64,000 bases of DNA, from positions 4,856,501 through 4,920,500 of the forward strand of contig JAMJFZ010001133.1 of the NCBI GenBank assembly GCA_026225945.1. The letters run 5' to 3'. Positions 33,839-44,632 of the stretch are shown here, piece by piece. The notes beneath the pieces are model-generated. The model was not told the origin of the DNA, made no database searches, and saw nothing but the letters and a program-made list of their open reading frames with translations. Numbering within the stretch: position 1 is the first letter of the stretch; each line of letters begins with the position of its first letter. Both the position numbers and the translations under genes were made by a program. The stretch comes from Cricetomys ansorgei (Eukaryota > Chordata > Mammalia > Rodentia > Nesomyidae).

Positions 33839-35689
33839 ACCTTTTTAAAATAATTGTTTCTTGCTTAAGCTATTTAAACTCATGTTTAGATAAACATCAG
33901 AAAATAAGTCAAGAAAATAATTAGAAATGAGAATAAATGGTAAACCTGAGTCTGCATATATTTTTAAGAAACCTGAAATAGAAAGTGTTTGAAGGTGAGG
34001 AGACATCACTGATTTGACATACTGCTGAGACCTTGGGAAGCATGAGTCGTTCCTAAGTAAGTTATTGATGGCCATTAAAAGAACACTTCCATTAGAATTA
34101 TGGGTAAGAAAGTAGATTGGAATGAGATTAATGGGTCTTTAATTCTAGAATGATGGCAAAACAGAATATCTAAAATGTTACATTAGAAACACAAGGAAAG
34201 CAACATAAACTCTAACAACCGTCCACTTAAATAGATAATAGAGGGATTCAGGTACAAGGCCTTAAGGGAAGAGAATGTAGTGAGCAAACCCACACATCAG
34301 AGAGCTATAAAAACTCAGCCAACACATCTGATTACTACTTGAAATTGAAAAACAAACAACCTGGAAACAACTTGGGGTTTTGTTATTAAGAAATATAAAC
34401 ACACAAGAACAAAGTACACTTACCCACTTTTCTTTTCTTTTGTAATTAGAACTTCCTCCAATTTCAATGTGAATAAACTAAAGTCAAGAGAGACATGTTT
34501 CCAGGTTGAACAAGAAAAGGTACAATATGGCATTTAATATGTTTAGGACTCAAGAGGAAAGGTTCTAAGAAAGAGGTCATCTCAGAGAAAGATGTCCATA
34601 CATACATTCAAATGTTCTCAGAGTGCTCCTCCTTGTAGTTCTGCTCATAGAGATCTAGATTCCCAAAATTCTGCAGAAAGAAAACATAGCCAGTTGGAGA
34701 GTAGAGCTGCTGCAGTCCAAAGCCAACAACCTGCAGGGAATCAATATACATACAGTGACAGACAATGATAAGAAACTTACTGTAAATGTGAAGATGTGAG
34801 TCTCATGAAGAGTGGAGCCTTCCAGATGCTTCCCACATTGAAAGAGTCAATTTTTACTAACTACATATAAAACCGACCATCAGGAGGAGTATAGAAGATG
34901 AACACTTATCTTTGCACAAATATATGCACACACACAAATAACTATAACAATTAAAAATAAGTAATGAAACTATTGTAACACAAGAAATACATGTTTAAAG
35001 GAGTCTATTAATTCTGAGACCTAGATAGCTATTTCAAGATATTTTTTTTTCACACTTGGCTTCCAGACTGAAGAATACCCAAATCATCTTTTCTTGCTCC
35101 TAATTCTAGCAATGTGCTTATTCTCTTAAATTCTGCATGTCATGTATTACACATGGCTTACACACACAGCCATCATGAATATGATGTATTAGAGAATTGA
35201 GAATTGTGGATTCTGAAAATACATCTCCAATCCTCTTCCTTTGTTTCCAAGTTAATAGTATATCATGTTTAAATTTCATCCATACCACTCTGGACTCTGT
35301 CAAACATCCCCCACCCCCACTTGCTCTTGTTCTTACATAGATATTACTTGCTACTCAGGGAATCTGGATTATACAGGATAATCTGTGCCAGAAAACTACA
35401 ATAATTAATTCTTGCCTCTGTGTTAGAGAAATATTTAAATGCAGAAAATTTACAAGTTCCAAGACTGTTTTGGTAATCATCAATGGTCAGTATTCAGGTC
35501 ATCGCAAATATCCAACCCTGCTGCTTCTAGGGAAAATAAAATTTTTTAGAAGATTTTTTTTCCTGATGAGGAGAAAATATTATGGAACATGTGAAACAAG
35601 AGGATGTTATATTGCTCTAATATAATATGTAAAATGTAGTAATATGACAACAACAATAATAATAATTGTAGAGAATGGCCTTTGTGAAC
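33839..35689. other. Unassigned DNA; second arm of a local direct repeat
   Basis: The stretch at 33955-34035 resembles 31195-31275. The rest is unassigned: 34100-34780 and 35050-35350 are less AT-rich than average and may be old repeats. A small minus-strand frame (34608-34802) is listed separately. Confidence 0.4.
34608..34802 (-). other. Unidentified 64-codon open frame, possible exon or relic
   Basis: On the minus strand the frame is open from just after a TGA at 34803-34805 to a TGA at 34608-34610. A Met is available for a 47-residue version. The C-terminal part looks protein-like, with LYSPTGYVFF, then NFGNLDLYEQNY and a charged end KEEHSENI. A splice-acceptor-like CCCTGCAG ends near 34735, so the last 41 codons could be a terminal exon. 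I do not recognise the protein. It could be chance, a decayed pseudogene, or part of an unknown repeat. Confidence 0.2.
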
Positions 35690-36585
35690 ACTAGGAAAGG
35701 TCTATATTCCAGGGGTCTATATGAAGGAATCATATTCAGAGGCCTGTGTTGTCTGGATGAGATGTAGAAATAATGTTAAGAATGTAAGTACACACCTTTA
35801 ATTCCAGTATTCAGAAGACAGTAGAGGCAACCTCCTTTAGTCTCAGTATTCTGAAGGCAATGGTAACAAATACTTTTAGTCCATTAGACAAAAACAGAGT
35901 ATGGAAGCAGACAGAGGAAAGAGAGCTCAAAAATAGTCACTGTCACACAAGAAGTGATGTCTGAGAAGAGTCAGATTGAAGGGCAGGAAAAGTGGCTAAT
36001 CAGAGGAAGAGTTAACAGAATGAATTAGAGTGAAGTCATGTCCAACTATCTTAAGAGAAAAATGGGCTCTTAGCTCAGGGCAGCAGTCAGTTACAATAGG
36101 CAGTATGAGACTAGCTGCCTGCTTGGCAGATTGGGGACAAAGCACAGAGAAAATGAAGCAATCTTACTGAGGAACAGAGAAACTGACTGAGGCAGTATGG
36201 AGCAATGAGAACTCAGGAAGAGACACAGAAAGTTTGGCAGAAGAAGTCAGGATCGGACAAGAAGAGTTAGGTTGAAGCTGTGCAGAGCTGTTCAGTCTGA
36301 AGAAGTCAAATAATCCACCAGAGTCACAAGAGTTCCATTAGAAACAGCTGGCTCAGAAGGTCGGTAACCAGCCATCTTGGAAAACAGTTTGAACCTGAAA
36401 AAGTAGTTGAGCCCAGTACAGTTCTGAGTTCCAAATGAGCCAGTTAGAATGGTTCAGTCAGCAGTAAGTCACAGAGCTTTATCATATTTGTACAGAGGAC
36501 AATATGTTCCAGGGCTTGAGGTCTAGAACCAATGACTGAATTAGCAAAACAATAAACAACCCTTTGCCCAAACCTATGGCTACAG
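35690..36585 (+). repeat. RepX copy C
   Basis: Same order as copy A: GGTCTATATGAAGGAATCAT, ATTCAGAGGCCTGTG, CACACCTTTAATTCCAGTAT, GAAGTGATGTCTGAGAAGAG, AATCAGAGGAAGAGTTAACA, CAGTCAGCAGTAAGTCACAG near 36448, AATGACTGAATTAGCAAAAC and AATAAAC near 36550. This is the longest copy. It is bordered on the left by AACAATAATAATAATTG (about 35651) and on the right by an AAT microsatellite, so it may have entered an A/T-rich trinucleotide site. Confidence 0.75.
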
Positions 36586-36609
36586 ATAATAATAATAATA
36601 GTAATGGTA

Positions 36610-36648
<39 letters not shown>
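36585..36648. repeat. (AAT)n microsatellite
   Basis: AAT/ATA units with a short GTAATGGTAAT interruption, immediately 3' of RepX copy C. Confidence 0.95.
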
Positions 36649-36649
<1 letters not shown>

Positions 36650-36850
36650 TAGGAGAACAGCAAAATGTCTCAGCAGGTAAAAATCTTTGCCTAGAACCCC
36701 AATGACCGGAGTTTGGTGCCTTCAGTCCACATAATGTAATAGGAAAACATAACTTTTAATTGTATATTCTAACACTCACATATACTGCACAGAAAAGGTG
36801 TACACATACGAATATTCACACACAGCACACACACAAGTAGACATACATGA
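36650..36850 (+). repeat. B3-type SINE
   Basis: AGCAAAATGTCTCAGCAGGT, AAAAATCTTTGCCTAG, GGAGTTTGGTGCCTTCAGTC, CACATAATG and a CACACA-rich tail. Diverged B3/B2 in sense orientation. Confidence 0.65.
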
Positions 36851-37487
36851 AGATACATTAATATTAAAGCAGTTAACAAAACTAATATTATTAATATCAA
36901 TGCAGACAAAAATACTAAAAAAATATTCATAGGGAAGGATTAAGTCATGTAGATCCTGCAGTAGACATCTTTAAATATTGGATTATAATTATGAGATTCT
37001 TTGTAGTATGGACAAATATTCTCACAGTTTCATGACAATATGGATTTGTTTAATTAATTTTCCTGGAATTGATATTCAGTTTGAATGAAAATAATTTATT
37101 TGGATGAGAAATACAAGAAGACTGCTCAGATAGTTCTCAATTATAGAGCAAAACACTATAATCCATAGACATTGGAGGAAAAGAACAGCACAAGATTTAT
37201 TTAAAGGATATCTATATTCAAACATATTGAACTTTTGTGTAATATCCTTCCAATGTTTTCATCCTAAAGGGATATAGTTACTTATGGGTTTACATTAAAG
37301 AAAAAACTTTCAACTAAATTATTTGTGTAAAGGTCTTCACTACGTGTTGGTGGACATCCAACAGTTATTATGTGGTCACAGTTATCTATAATAAACATAT
37401 AAGAGACAGACTGATCTTTCCCCAGTGAGATATCAATTTTAATGTCTCCAAAATTCAATATAAATGAAAAGCAGTGACTACCTGTAT
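36851..37487. other. Unassigned AT-rich DNA
   Basis: No gene or clear repeat. The 83-codon minus-strand frame at 37282-37533 has no motif. Confidence 0.4.
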
Positions 37488-37840
37488 TGAATGCTTTTCT
37501 GTTGCTGTGAGAAAGGAGCATGAGCAGCAGCAACTTGAGGAAGAGATTTATTTTAGCTTATGGTTCCAAGGAATGGGAATCCATAATATAGAAGAGAGTT
37601 TTACATCAGTGGCAGGATGCTGATTTTTCTGATTTCTTTTGTTAGAACTGGAAGTAGAATAAGGTTAAACATTCTCAAATGACATGTCCATTTGTATGAC
37701 TCTTCCATTATGGCTTTTCATCTTAAAGATTGCATACCCTCTACAAACAACACTACCAACTAGGGACCAAGTGTTCAAGTATATGATCCTGTGGGGATCT
37801 TTTCTCATCCAAAGGCTAGCACAGTGTCCTAAATTCAGAT
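37488..37840 (-). repeat. Solo MaLR-type LTR
   Basis: Antisense: GCTTTTCTGTTGCTGTGAGA, AAGAGATTTATTTTAGCTTA, TGGTTCCAAGGAATGGGAAT, CCAACTAGGGACCAAGTGTT, CAAGTATATGATCCTGTGGG and TTTCTCATCCAAAGGCTAGC. Same family as 16110-16475, with a diverged middle. Confidence 0.7.
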
Positions 37841-39807
37841 GGACAGAGTTTGCTTGAATATTGGATATGATAAGTATATTTAGAATATTAATCATTAAGC
37901 TATAATGCTGAGAGAGGAGGATCTAAAAACATGGAAACTTGACTTCACAGTAATATTCATGCAACTACAAAGTAGATGTCCAGTCAGGCCTCAGAATTTT
38001 GTGAAGATAAATGAATATATCTTGTATTATAGAGATGTCATTTTGTCTCACATTTTCTCTGTCCTTTCTGCACTTCAGCAGAAAGACTGAGTAACTGTGA
38101 GGAAGATCACATGACCTCTGAGCAATACAGTTAGTATTGACCCTTGCAAGAAAACCCTGAGAGCCACTGCCCTAGGTAATGCCAGACTACTCGGTGTCTA
38201 CAGTAATTCAATCCTCCACATGTCTGTGCTTTATTTCCTTTCTAATAGCAATAATTGTTACTGCCTCTAGAAAGAAGATTCCAATTATTTTAATGTTTCA
38301 TTTATTAAGGATGGCTCATTTAATTAAGCTATAGCTTTTTACTTCAAGTACAATTAATTAGTGCAGGTATATTATATGGGACATATTAATAGATTACTGT
38401 CCTGGAGCATAGTTATAATTTTCATTTCTGTTGCTTTATAGAATTTAAAGAAAAACTCTGTTTATTTTTATTTATGTCTATATCATCTGTTATGTTATAC
38501 AACCCTGACATAGTACCTTGATTACATTAGCTAATAAATTATTTTAGATATAATAACTGTCTATGAGAATTTGGGATGATCATGAAAACATGCGGGAAGA
38601 GTTGATAGAGAAAACAAAGCCCTAGGTACACTTAAGAAGTTATTTTGTAATGTAAGCTAAAATAAATATTTTTTACTCTCAATTTTCATGTAAAATTATA
38701 CCATGTAATTAATTTTATACTTACCAGTGAAGACTTAGTTTTCATTTTAAACATTAATTCTTTAAAATTTACCATAAGGATGATATTTGGTGCCAACATC
38801 TTCATCACCACAGCACTCTGAGTCAGTTCTTAGTATGCGCAAGTATCTGCATCTGTCTTCTTTCAATGAGGAACACATATACCTGTTAGACCTCCCCAGA
38901 ATAAAAAAGTTCAATTGTTCAGAAGCCCCATGTCCATGATCTTTATCTTTCAATAAACTATCAATTCAGGAGACAAACTAACTGCCACATATACACAATG
39001 GTGGAACAAAAAATATGGATCAGGGTTAATTAATCTTCACCACCATAAAAGCTGCTCGTTCCTTCTTAAAAATCTTTCTATTTTATTTTATTAGAATTAC
39101 AAAGCTTACCAATGTGTCAGTGACAAAAGAGAATTTAACAGTTCATTTTTTTTCTATGGAAGAATTATAATTCTATTTCAATTGTGAATTAAGTTTTATG
39201 TTCTGAAAATGTAAATAAATATTTCACACATGAATATCAATCACATTCTTTTATTGTCACATATATCAGTTGTAATATATAGAGAGAGACAAATGATAGA
39301 TAGGTAGATGACAGTTAGATGTATGTGTGTGTATTTGTATGTGTGTGTTCATGTGTGTTTGTGTGTGTGTGTGTTTAATAAAGAAGATATTTAGAATAGA
39401 AACCGTTTCCCTGCAAATGTGTTCACCATGTTCAGGCAGATCACATCCTTGAGTCTTGTGATTTTGAAAAGAAAATACTAAATAACTTTACTTAAGCCTC
39501 ATGAAGTTTAAATAATACAATTGTAGGACATTTATGTCATTACTTAGATGTACTAAGAGGAATTCTAATGAACTGTTTAAGTTCTAGGAAGTGGATACCC
39601 CACACTATGTTTCGAGTTGTCAATAAATCACTGGATTGCTTTCTTTACTTCTGCATTTTCAGAACAAGTTAGTTTTACCATCAATTTCTTCTTAATATTC
39701 ATAATTAACATTAAAGTAGAAAATAAATAAGTGAAAAAGTACACAGAATTGATATCAATAACATAAACATACAATATTTCTAAGTTCTACAATATCTCTA
39801 AGTTCTT
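37841..39807. other. Unassigned AT-rich DNA
   Basis: Unique-looking. The stretch 38285-38420 has clustered TTTAATTAAG, CAATTAATTAG and similar AT words. A 63-codon minus-strand frame at 38762-38953 has a Cys/Asp-rich C-terminal part but no domain I recognise. An imperfect TG microsatellite lies at 39321-39374. Confidence 0.4.
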
Positions 39808-40018
39808 TATTGCTTTAGATAGTTCTGGGTATCCCAGATTACACTTCAATTAAATAGCTAAACATGACCTTGAATGTCTAATCATTCTGCCTCAACCTCC
39901 TTCCTGCAGGGATTACAAATGTATGGCACAACACTATGTTTATACAATGCTGTGGACAAAACTAGGGCTTCCTGCATTGTAGATTGTAACTCTACCAAGT
40001 AAGTGTTATCCATGTAAC
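39808..40018 (-). repeat. B4 SINE
   Basis: The left part is antisense B1-like (TGACCTTGAATGTC, TCTGCCTCAACCTCCTTCC, GCAGGGATTACAAATGTATG, GCACAACACTATGTTT). The right part is antisense ID-like (CAATGCTGTGGACAAAACTA, GGGCTTCCTGCATTGTAG, ACTCTACCAAGTAAGTG, TTATCCATG). The B1-then-ID order in antisense defines B4. Confidence 0.75.
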
Positions 40019-41028
40019 TTCTGAATTCTTACAGGAAAAGTGAAGTGTATTGAAGAGAAATACATAATTATATAATTTGCAGCATGTGTTTGAAACATAA
40101 TTCTCAATCAAGGAATAACAATTATTCTAATTTGTAATATATTTTATTCACGTTTGACTATTTACGTGCCTTAGAATTGCATGAGAGGAAACAGATGCAA
40201 GTTGCCACTTCAATAGTGTTTGAAAAAGGAAATTTGTATGATTTTCTCCATGTATCTTAAAAAATTAAGTGAAAAAAAAATTCAGCATAAGTAGGATAAA
40301 GATCATTAATGTTTTCCATTAATGAATGGAATATTCTGAAATATTAGCAGTTCATTGCAGTCTGGCATAACAAAGGATCTTTCCTCTTTCTTGGATCCAT
40401 TTTTCTGAGAGCCCTAAATACTAAACACAAAAAAGTAACTTCAACTCCACAGATGTACTGATATCTCTATTCAAAACACGTGCTGCTATTAATTAGAATC
40501 CCAAGGTCTGAGAGCATAAGGGAACCCTGGAGACTGTCCAACCTATCTACTCATCCAAGCTTATGGAAATACATTTTTTTACAATGATTTTCTCTTCATA
40601 GATATTTTGATCAATTTTATGAAGTTTATCTGTAGATATCTACAAATTTGGGCTCCAAAGTGAATTGTGTTACATATATAATATATAATGCTTATAAATT
40701 ACTTAATCATTTGTGTTCAATGAAGATATTAACTTTATGTAGTAATTGTGCACCCTGATATCTAACAAATTATTATTAGGTGATATAATCATCAATGCCT
40801 AAGTGTATCTAAGCATACTACTCAATAAATTCCAAGCAGTGTGGTACATTTCTCTTTAATTCATGCTTATGTCTTTAATTAATCTACTTCAATTTCAGTA
40901 TGATATTTATTACAGTGTTGACTAGTAATGGGTATGATATTTGTATATTTATATTAACCATAATGTTGAAAATGACTGTATATTTCTTCCGTATAGAAAA
41001 AGAGTCTATGCATATTTAGGTATGTGAA
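40019..41028. other. Unassigned AT-rich DNA with one ancient fragment
   Basis: AT-rich and apparently unique, except for a short mammalian-wide-looking repeat at 40485-40565 listed separately. Confidence 0.4.
40485..40565 (+). repeat. Ancient mammalian repeat fragment
   Basis: AGAATCCCAAGGTCTGAGAG, then GGGAACCCTGGAGACTGTCC and AACCTATCTACTC resemble the common mammalian motif 'agaatcttagagttggaagggaccttagaggtcatctagtccaacc'. Short, with no family assigned. Confidence 0.35.
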
Positions 41029-41030
41029 TG

Positions 41031-41115
<85 letters not shown>

Positions 41116-41116
41116 T
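41029..41116. repeat. (TG)n microsatellite
   Basis: About 40 TG units with GC and TCTC interruptions. The Cys-Val and Thr-His repeat frames on the two strands are translation artefacts. Confidence 0.97.
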
Positions 41117-41140
41117 GATTCCAGTGTGGTGGTGATGGTT

Positions 41141-41240
41141 TCTTTCTTTCCTTCATTCCCTCTTTCCTTCTTTCCTTCCTTCCTTCCTTCCTGCCTGCCT
41201 TCCTTCCTTCTTTCCTTCCTTTCTTTCCCCCTTTCTTTTT
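41141..41240. repeat. (TTCC)n / CT-rich microsatellite
   Basis: TTCC/TTTCC units with CTGC interruptions, 25 bp after the TG array and running into the MT LTR. The Lys/Glu-rich minus-strand frame is the translation of this repeat. Confidence 0.95.
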
Positions 41241-41634
41241 TTGTCAACTTGATAGAAGCTAGAATCATTTGGGAAGAAAACCCTCAGTAGAGAAAATGCC
41301 CCTCTAAGACTGCCTGCAGGTAAGTCTTCAGGACATTTTCTTTATTAATGATTGATGTGGGAGATGCAAGCCACTGTGCATTATGCTACCCCTAAAAAAT
41401 TTTAGCCCTATGTTGTATGAGAAAGCAAGCTGAGCAAGTCTTGCAGAGCTAGCCAATAACCAGGTTCTTCCATGATCTCTGTTTGAATTCCTGCCTCCAG
41501 GTTTCTGTCTTAATTTCCTGTCCTTACTTCGCTCCATGATGGGCTGTGATTAGAATGAATAAGGCAAATAAACCCTTTTCTCCTCAAGCTACATTTGGTC
41601 ATGGTGTTTTATCATAGCAATAGAAACAAATACA
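41241..41634 (+). repeat. MT-type MaLR 5' LTR
   Basis: Sense order: TTTGTCAACTTGATAGAAGC, TAGAATCATTTGGGAAG, TTAATGATTGATGTGGGAGA, AGAAAGCAAGCTGAGCAAGT, TTCCTGCCTCCAGGTTTCTG, ATAAACCCTTTTCTCCTCAA, GGTCATGGTGTTTTATCATA and GCAATAGAAAC. This is a nearly full MTD/MTE-like LTR. The next bases (GAAATTGGTTTC...GGGATATTG, to about 41672) look like the start of an MT internal region. Confidence 0.9.
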
Positions 41635-41674
41635 GAAATTGGTTTCATTTTCATGGGATATTGTCCTGTGTGAA

Positions 41675-42328
41675 AGTTACGGTCTATATACCAGGGGTCT
41701 ACATTTAGAGGCTTGTGTAATCTGGATGGAATATAGACACATTTTTAATCCCAGTATTCATAAGGCAATGGTTGTCCACTCCTTTAATCCATAAGAAAAA
41801 CAGAGTAGAAGCAGATGCAGGAAATAGAACTCAGAAGGAGTCAGTGATACACAGGAAGTGATGTCTGAGGTGAGTCAGAGTGAATGGCAAAGTGACTAAT
41901 CAGAGGAAGAGTTTGCAGAGTAAGGATATATCCAGCTCTCATGAGAAAATGTGAGATCTCAGCTCACTAAAAGAGAGTTCTATAGGAGTTACAGTCTCAG
42001 TTCAGACAGACAAAAGGGTCAATAAGAAGTCATTGAAAAGATGATGAAGAGTAAGAGTTCAAAAGGAGCTAACCAGATGGGTCAGTTAGCAATAGGTCTT
42101 GGAAGGCTAAGGCTGAAGCCATGTAAGTCCTGGCAAACAGTTTAAATACTATATATGAAGGCTGAAGCCTTCCAGTTAAAGGAGTAATATTAGATTGTGA
42201 AGAAGACAAAATGCTCTAGTGCTCCAGGTCTCTGAGCTAGAACCAGTGATTTAATTAGACAGAAGGATAATCTGTCCTCTGCCCGGAACCAATATCCACA
42301 TCTGTTGAATTTACATCCACATCAACAT
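41675..42328 (+). repeat. RepX copy D, inside an MT element
   Basis: GGTCTATATACCAGGGGTCT, TTTAATCCCAGTATTCATAA, GGAAGTGATGTCTGAGGTGA, GTCAGAGTGAATGGCAAAGT, AATCAGAGGAAGAGTTTGCA, then GAACCAGTGATTTAATTAGA and CTCTGCCCGGAACCAATATC. It matches copies A and C. It starts just after about 40 bp of MT internal sequence and is followed by an MT LTR 3' half. Confidence 0.75.
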
Positions 42329-42329
42329 C

Positions 42330-42541
42330 TACAAGGAAGCCCTGTGAAGCAAGCCAGTAATCAGTGGTTCTCTATGACCTATGGTTCAGTTCGTGACTCC
42401 AGGTTTCTGTCTTGATTTTCTGCTCTAACTTCAGTCATTGATAGGATCTTGAAGTTATAAGATAAATAAACTCTTTCTTCCCTTAAATTACTTTTGGTTG
42501 TTGTATTTTATCACAGCTATAGAGAAGTAACTAAGACATAT
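42330..42541 (+). repeat. MT-type MaLR 3' LTR, 5'-truncated
   Basis: GTGAAGCAAGCCAGTAATCA, TGACTCCAGGTTTCTGTCTT, GATAAATAAACTCTTTCTTC, TTACTTTTGGTTGTTGTATT, TTATCACAGCTATAGAG and TAACTAAGACATA equal the 3' half of the LTR at 41241-41634. It is either the partner LTR or an independent piece. Confidence 0.8.
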
Positions 42542-42969
42542 AGACTTTTCTTTAACTATTTCTACAAGTCTAATGGATGAATGTTTTCTTCTGAAGGAAT
42601 ATTTAGCACTCTAGGCGGTATTGAGAAAAGTACTTTAACCTCTTAAAGCATGGAATGAAATACAAAGTATTCATAAAATTTTCGATATTAATGCAGCTAT
42701 TCATTCTTAGAATAAGTATAGTATTCATGATTTCATTTTTAAATTTAAGAAAAAGTTGAAGCATGTAGATTTTTCTTTTGTATGAAACATGTATGAATAG
42801 ATGGAATTGTTATATTTCCTTCTAAAGATCTTAAGAGTTTATTTTAATATCAACAAGCTGGGAATAATTTGCAGAGAAATAAATGTGGTTCAAACTGCAT
42901 TTTAATATTATTAATCTGTATGTTCATTATAAAATAGTGTTTATTCTTAAGACATTTATTCTTTAAAGT

Positions 42970-43150
42970 ATAAAATGTGTCAGTGACACGGTTCAACATG
43001 TAAAAGTACTTGCTCACAAGCTTACAAGTGTACACACTTAAGTACAATGCCCAAATCCAAGTAAATATGGAGGGAAAGACCTAACTTCACAAATTTTCTT
43101 TTGCCCTCCATAGGTATACCATGATATACAACCATCCCATACATACATTT
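42970..43150 (+). repeat. B3-type SINE, diverged
   Basis: AATGTGTCAGTGACACGGTT, CAACATGTAAAAGTACTTGC, ACAATGCCCAAATCC and CTTTTGCCCTCCATAGG follow a B2/B3 SINE in sense ('gctcagcagttaagagcacttgctg ... ttgtcctctgacctcca'). Confidence 0.5.
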
Positions 43151-44100
43151 TCCACATCCACAATTATAATATAAAAAGCATAAGCATATTGGTAAGTCTA
43201 TGTTGAATATTAAAATATATTTTCAATATATTCATCCATGTAGCTATACTTATTTAAACATGAAATTTTTGTATTTATAGTCAGAATAACACAGAGGTGA
43301 TAAAATATGAGTATAACACATCCTTTCATTTTATATTAAGTTTGGAAAATAAGTGTACACTATTTCTAATGCATAGATAAATATATTGCTGTTATGTTCA
43401 TCAATAAGACTGTTATGTTTTTTTATTAATTGGAAAACTTGAATAAACCAATTTGTTTATGAATCATGATATATCTACCATGTGATTGATTTCAAAAGTT
43501 GCTACACAGCCAAGTATTATAAAATGAAACTCTATTTTATGTTTCTGTATCTCTCACTTTGTACAGAAATTACTGATACATAGCCTTCTTTCTCTCATCT
43601 CCCCAAGAACATTTAGAAAATGACATGTACCAGAGTGCTTAAGATGAATGAGAAAGTCTAATATTCAACTCATTTTTCAGAAGTACCAAGTAAGGAAATT
43701 GATCCACACAATGAAATACTTGCTAGCATCTAAGCATAGAGAAAGTGTCATGAAAAGCACACCCTTTGATCTCGTTGTGACTACTAATACATTTTTACAG
43801 CCTCTGAACCACTTATCCTGCCACTGCTAATATAATCTGGTGAATTATTTTATGCTCTGACACATTTAACAAGAGTATATAGACCCTGAGAAATCCCATG
43901 GCCACATGCCTGATAGAGATTCATAGAAATCATCCAAATGAAGTGTGTTAATTTTGACATATTAGCCATTTTGCATTACATTTCATATACTTCTGCAGTT
44001 ATCTACAGCTAATATTGAAAAATGTCTTTAACAATGTTAGTGATTGCTTTGAGTCATCTATATATTTTACTTCTCAGAGATGCATTTTAAAAATTAATTT
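43151..44100. other. Unassigned AT-rich DNA
   Basis: No gene or repeat that I can support. Confidence 0.4.
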
Positions 44101-44224
44101 TCATCCCAGCATTTGGGAGACAGATGCAGGTAGATCTCTGTGGGTTCAAGGACAGCCTGGTCTACAGGGTGAGTTCCAGGACAGAGTTACAACAAAGAAA
44201 CCTTGTCTTAAAAAAAAAGAAAAA
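44101..44224 (+). repeat. B1 SINE
   Basis: CATCCCAGCATTTGGGAGAC, GCAGGTAGATCTCTGTGGGT, TCAAGGACAGCCTGGTCTAC, AGGGTGAGTTCCAGGACAG, AGTTACAACAAAGAAACC and an A-rich tail. It is 5'-truncated and carries the TTACAACA variant. The 72-codon frame is a shadow. Confidence 0.95.
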
Positions 44225-44395
44225 ATTATTTAATATAGTTTATGCAGTTAAAATATGACCAAATTACTGTCTTCAGTTTTTATTTATATGTAGCATACAT
44301 GTTCATTATTACTCTTTAGAAAAAGATATTCTGACTTTGAGCACATGGAATTTTGAAGCATTCCCAAATAAAATATTGTCCTTTTATAACATTTA

Positions 44396-44545
44396 CTTTT
44401 TTTTCTTTTTTTTTTTTTCTTTTTTCTTTTTTCTCTGTTGTAACTATGGCTGTCCTGGAACTCACTCTGTAGACCAAGCTGGCCTTCAACTCACAGAGAT
44501 CTGTCTACCTTGGGATTAAAGGCATGCACCACCACCTCCCCTTCA
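44396..44545 (-). repeat. B1 SINE, inverted partner
   Basis: A T/C-rich tail (44396-44432), then CTCTGTTGTAACTATGGC, TGTCCTGGAACTCACTCTGT, AGACCAAGCTGGCCTTCAAC, TCACAGAGATCTGTCTACC and GGGATTAAAGGCATGCACCA. It lies about 170 bp from the sense B1 at 44101. Confidence 0.95.
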
Positions 44546-44579
44546 ACATTTACTTTTATACTATTTTAAAATACCAAAT

Positions 44580-44581
<2 letters not shown>

Positions 44582-44632
<51 letters not shown>

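Noticed and set aside
40954..41290. Frames of 88-104 codons on both strands
   Set aside because: Pure simple-repeat translation of the TG and TTCC arrays (Cys-Val, Thr-His, Lys-Glu runs).
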